Shown piece by piece: positions 63,040 through 64,000 of a DNA stretch of 64,000 nt. This stretch comes from Hemileia vastatrix (taxonomy: Eukaryota; Basidiomycota; Pucciniomycetes; Pucciniales; Zaghouaniaceae): positions 9,243,712 to 9,307,711 of the forward strand of contig JASXTE010000008.1 in NCBI GenBank assembly GCA_030280995.1, written 5' to 3'. Position 1 is the first letter of the stretch; each line of letters begins with the position of its first letter. Under the pieces are notes generated by a model. The model did not search any database. It saw only the letters and a program-made list of their open reading frames with translations, and was not told the DNA's origin. Both the position numbers and the translations under genes were made by a program.

Positions 63040-64000
63040 AAAATTAAAAGAGAAAAATTTGAAATGAAAAAGGACAGATGTAAAGAAGTAGAAAAGTAGA
63101 ATTGTATTTTAGTTTTATTTTATTTTACTTTATTTTAATTTATTTTATTATTTTTTTATTATTGTAGGTGAATATTATTATTTTTTATAAGATTTGGGAG
63201 AGAGAGAAAAAAAAGTTTTAAATAAAATTTTGCTTTAGAATTTGAAAGAAGAAATTTAAATAAGAAAGAAAGAAGTTATTTAATTGAAGGAAGTTTTAAG
63301 TTTTTTTAAAAGAAAAATTTATGTAAGAGAAGAGAAAAAAAATGGTTGGTGATTGAGATGAGTTTGTTGAAATGAGAATTTAATGAAAGAAGAATTTGTT
63401 ATTTGCGAAAAGTTGTTTATTGATTTTTTTAGGAATTTTTTAGTTAAAAAGAGAGGAAGAAAAAAAACAGAATTTAGAATTAAAAGAGAATTTGAAAAAG
63501 AAGAATCATTTGTTCAAAGAAATTTTATAGGGAGATTTAGAGGTTGAAGTTAAGTTCAAGGAAATGGTCGTGTCGTGCAAGATTTTGATGATTTGAAGGA
63601 AAGAAAGTTTTAAAGAGAGAATAAATTTTAGAAAAGAAATTTTTAAAGAGAATTTTAAATTTAAGGAAAGAATGTATTTAGAGAATTGAAAAAGAGAAGA
63701 GAAAAAAAATATTTAGAGAGATTTAAGAGTTTTTTATTTTATTTTATTATTTATGTTTATTCTATTTATTTTATTTTATTTTATTTTTTAATTTTAATTT
63801 TTATTTTACTTTTAGTTGGTTTTGGAGAAAATTTTATAGAAGGAGAAGAAAGAAAAAAAAGAGAGAAAAAAGAAAACAAGGCTAAGAAATTTAAGAGGTG
63901 TTTTAGATTTTTTAAGAGAAAAAGAAAAAAAGAAAAAGAAAATTTAAAATAAAAGAAATTTTAAGGTTTTGGTTTTAAAGGATACTTCAAATGAAAAGAT
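63040..64000. repeat. A/G-rich low-complexity DNA to the window edge
   Basis: Long runs rich in GAA, AAAG and TTTTATT. The open frames here are low-complexity and not believed to be genes. Confidence 0.7.

Noticed and set aside
63686..63952. 88-codon Lys/Phe-rich frame at the right edge
   Set aside because: It lies entirely in A/G- and T-rich low-complexity DNA.

Overview
This window looks like a transposon-saturated, AT-rich intergenic stretch of a filamentous fungus, probably a basidiomycete with a repeat-swollen genome (a rust-type genome would fit, but the sequence alone does not prove it). The reasons are Zn(II)2Cys6-like proteins (a fungal domain), introns of 52-84 bp, and nested Ty1/copia, Ty3/gypsy, Tc1/mariner and LINE elements. 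I saw no rRNA, tRNA gene, CRISPR array or ordinary metabolic gene. The only gene-like unit that does not look like transposon machinery is a 399-codon reading frame, present twice with identical protein sequence.

Layout. 1-5.4 kb: AT-rich DNA with a decayed unknown minus-strand gene. 5.4-17.6 kb: an old plus-strand copia (copia2) cut by a minus-strand copia (copia1, 5529-14792), whose 5' LTR was in turn hit by a 4.1-kb Tc1-like element (10660-14787). To the right follow the rest of copia2, the 399-codon gene and a LINE fragment. 17.6-31.0 kb: a very young 13.3-kb gypsy (gypsy1, plus strand) with intact gag and pol but a 5'-truncated LTR. 31.0-37.8 kb: a near-identical second copy of 10817-17613. 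38-41.4 kb: decayed plus-strand copia3. 41.4-61.2 kb: minus-strand copia4, entered copia3 and was itself split by gypsy2 (43900-57531, minus), which has two full LTRs and a TCGG target duplication. 61.2-64 kb: a decayed Zn-cluster-like gene and low-complexity DNA, possibly the edge of another large element.

How it works together. The gypsy family is unusually large because about 4.5 kb lies between pol and the 3' LTR. In gypsy2 that space carries two spliced genes on the strand opposite gag-pol, each encoding a CX2CX6C-X12/14-CX2CX6C protein. In gypsy1 one is missing and the other has a lost splice donor. The same elements carry roughly 20-30 copies each of a short stem-loop followed by a TTAAACTGG-like tail, spread from the leader through pol to the 3' region. 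The stems differ between sub-arrays but stay complementary. The combination of antisense Zn-cluster genes, a CGG/CCG-rich LTR core and a covarying hairpin family is the most interesting and possibly undescribed system here.
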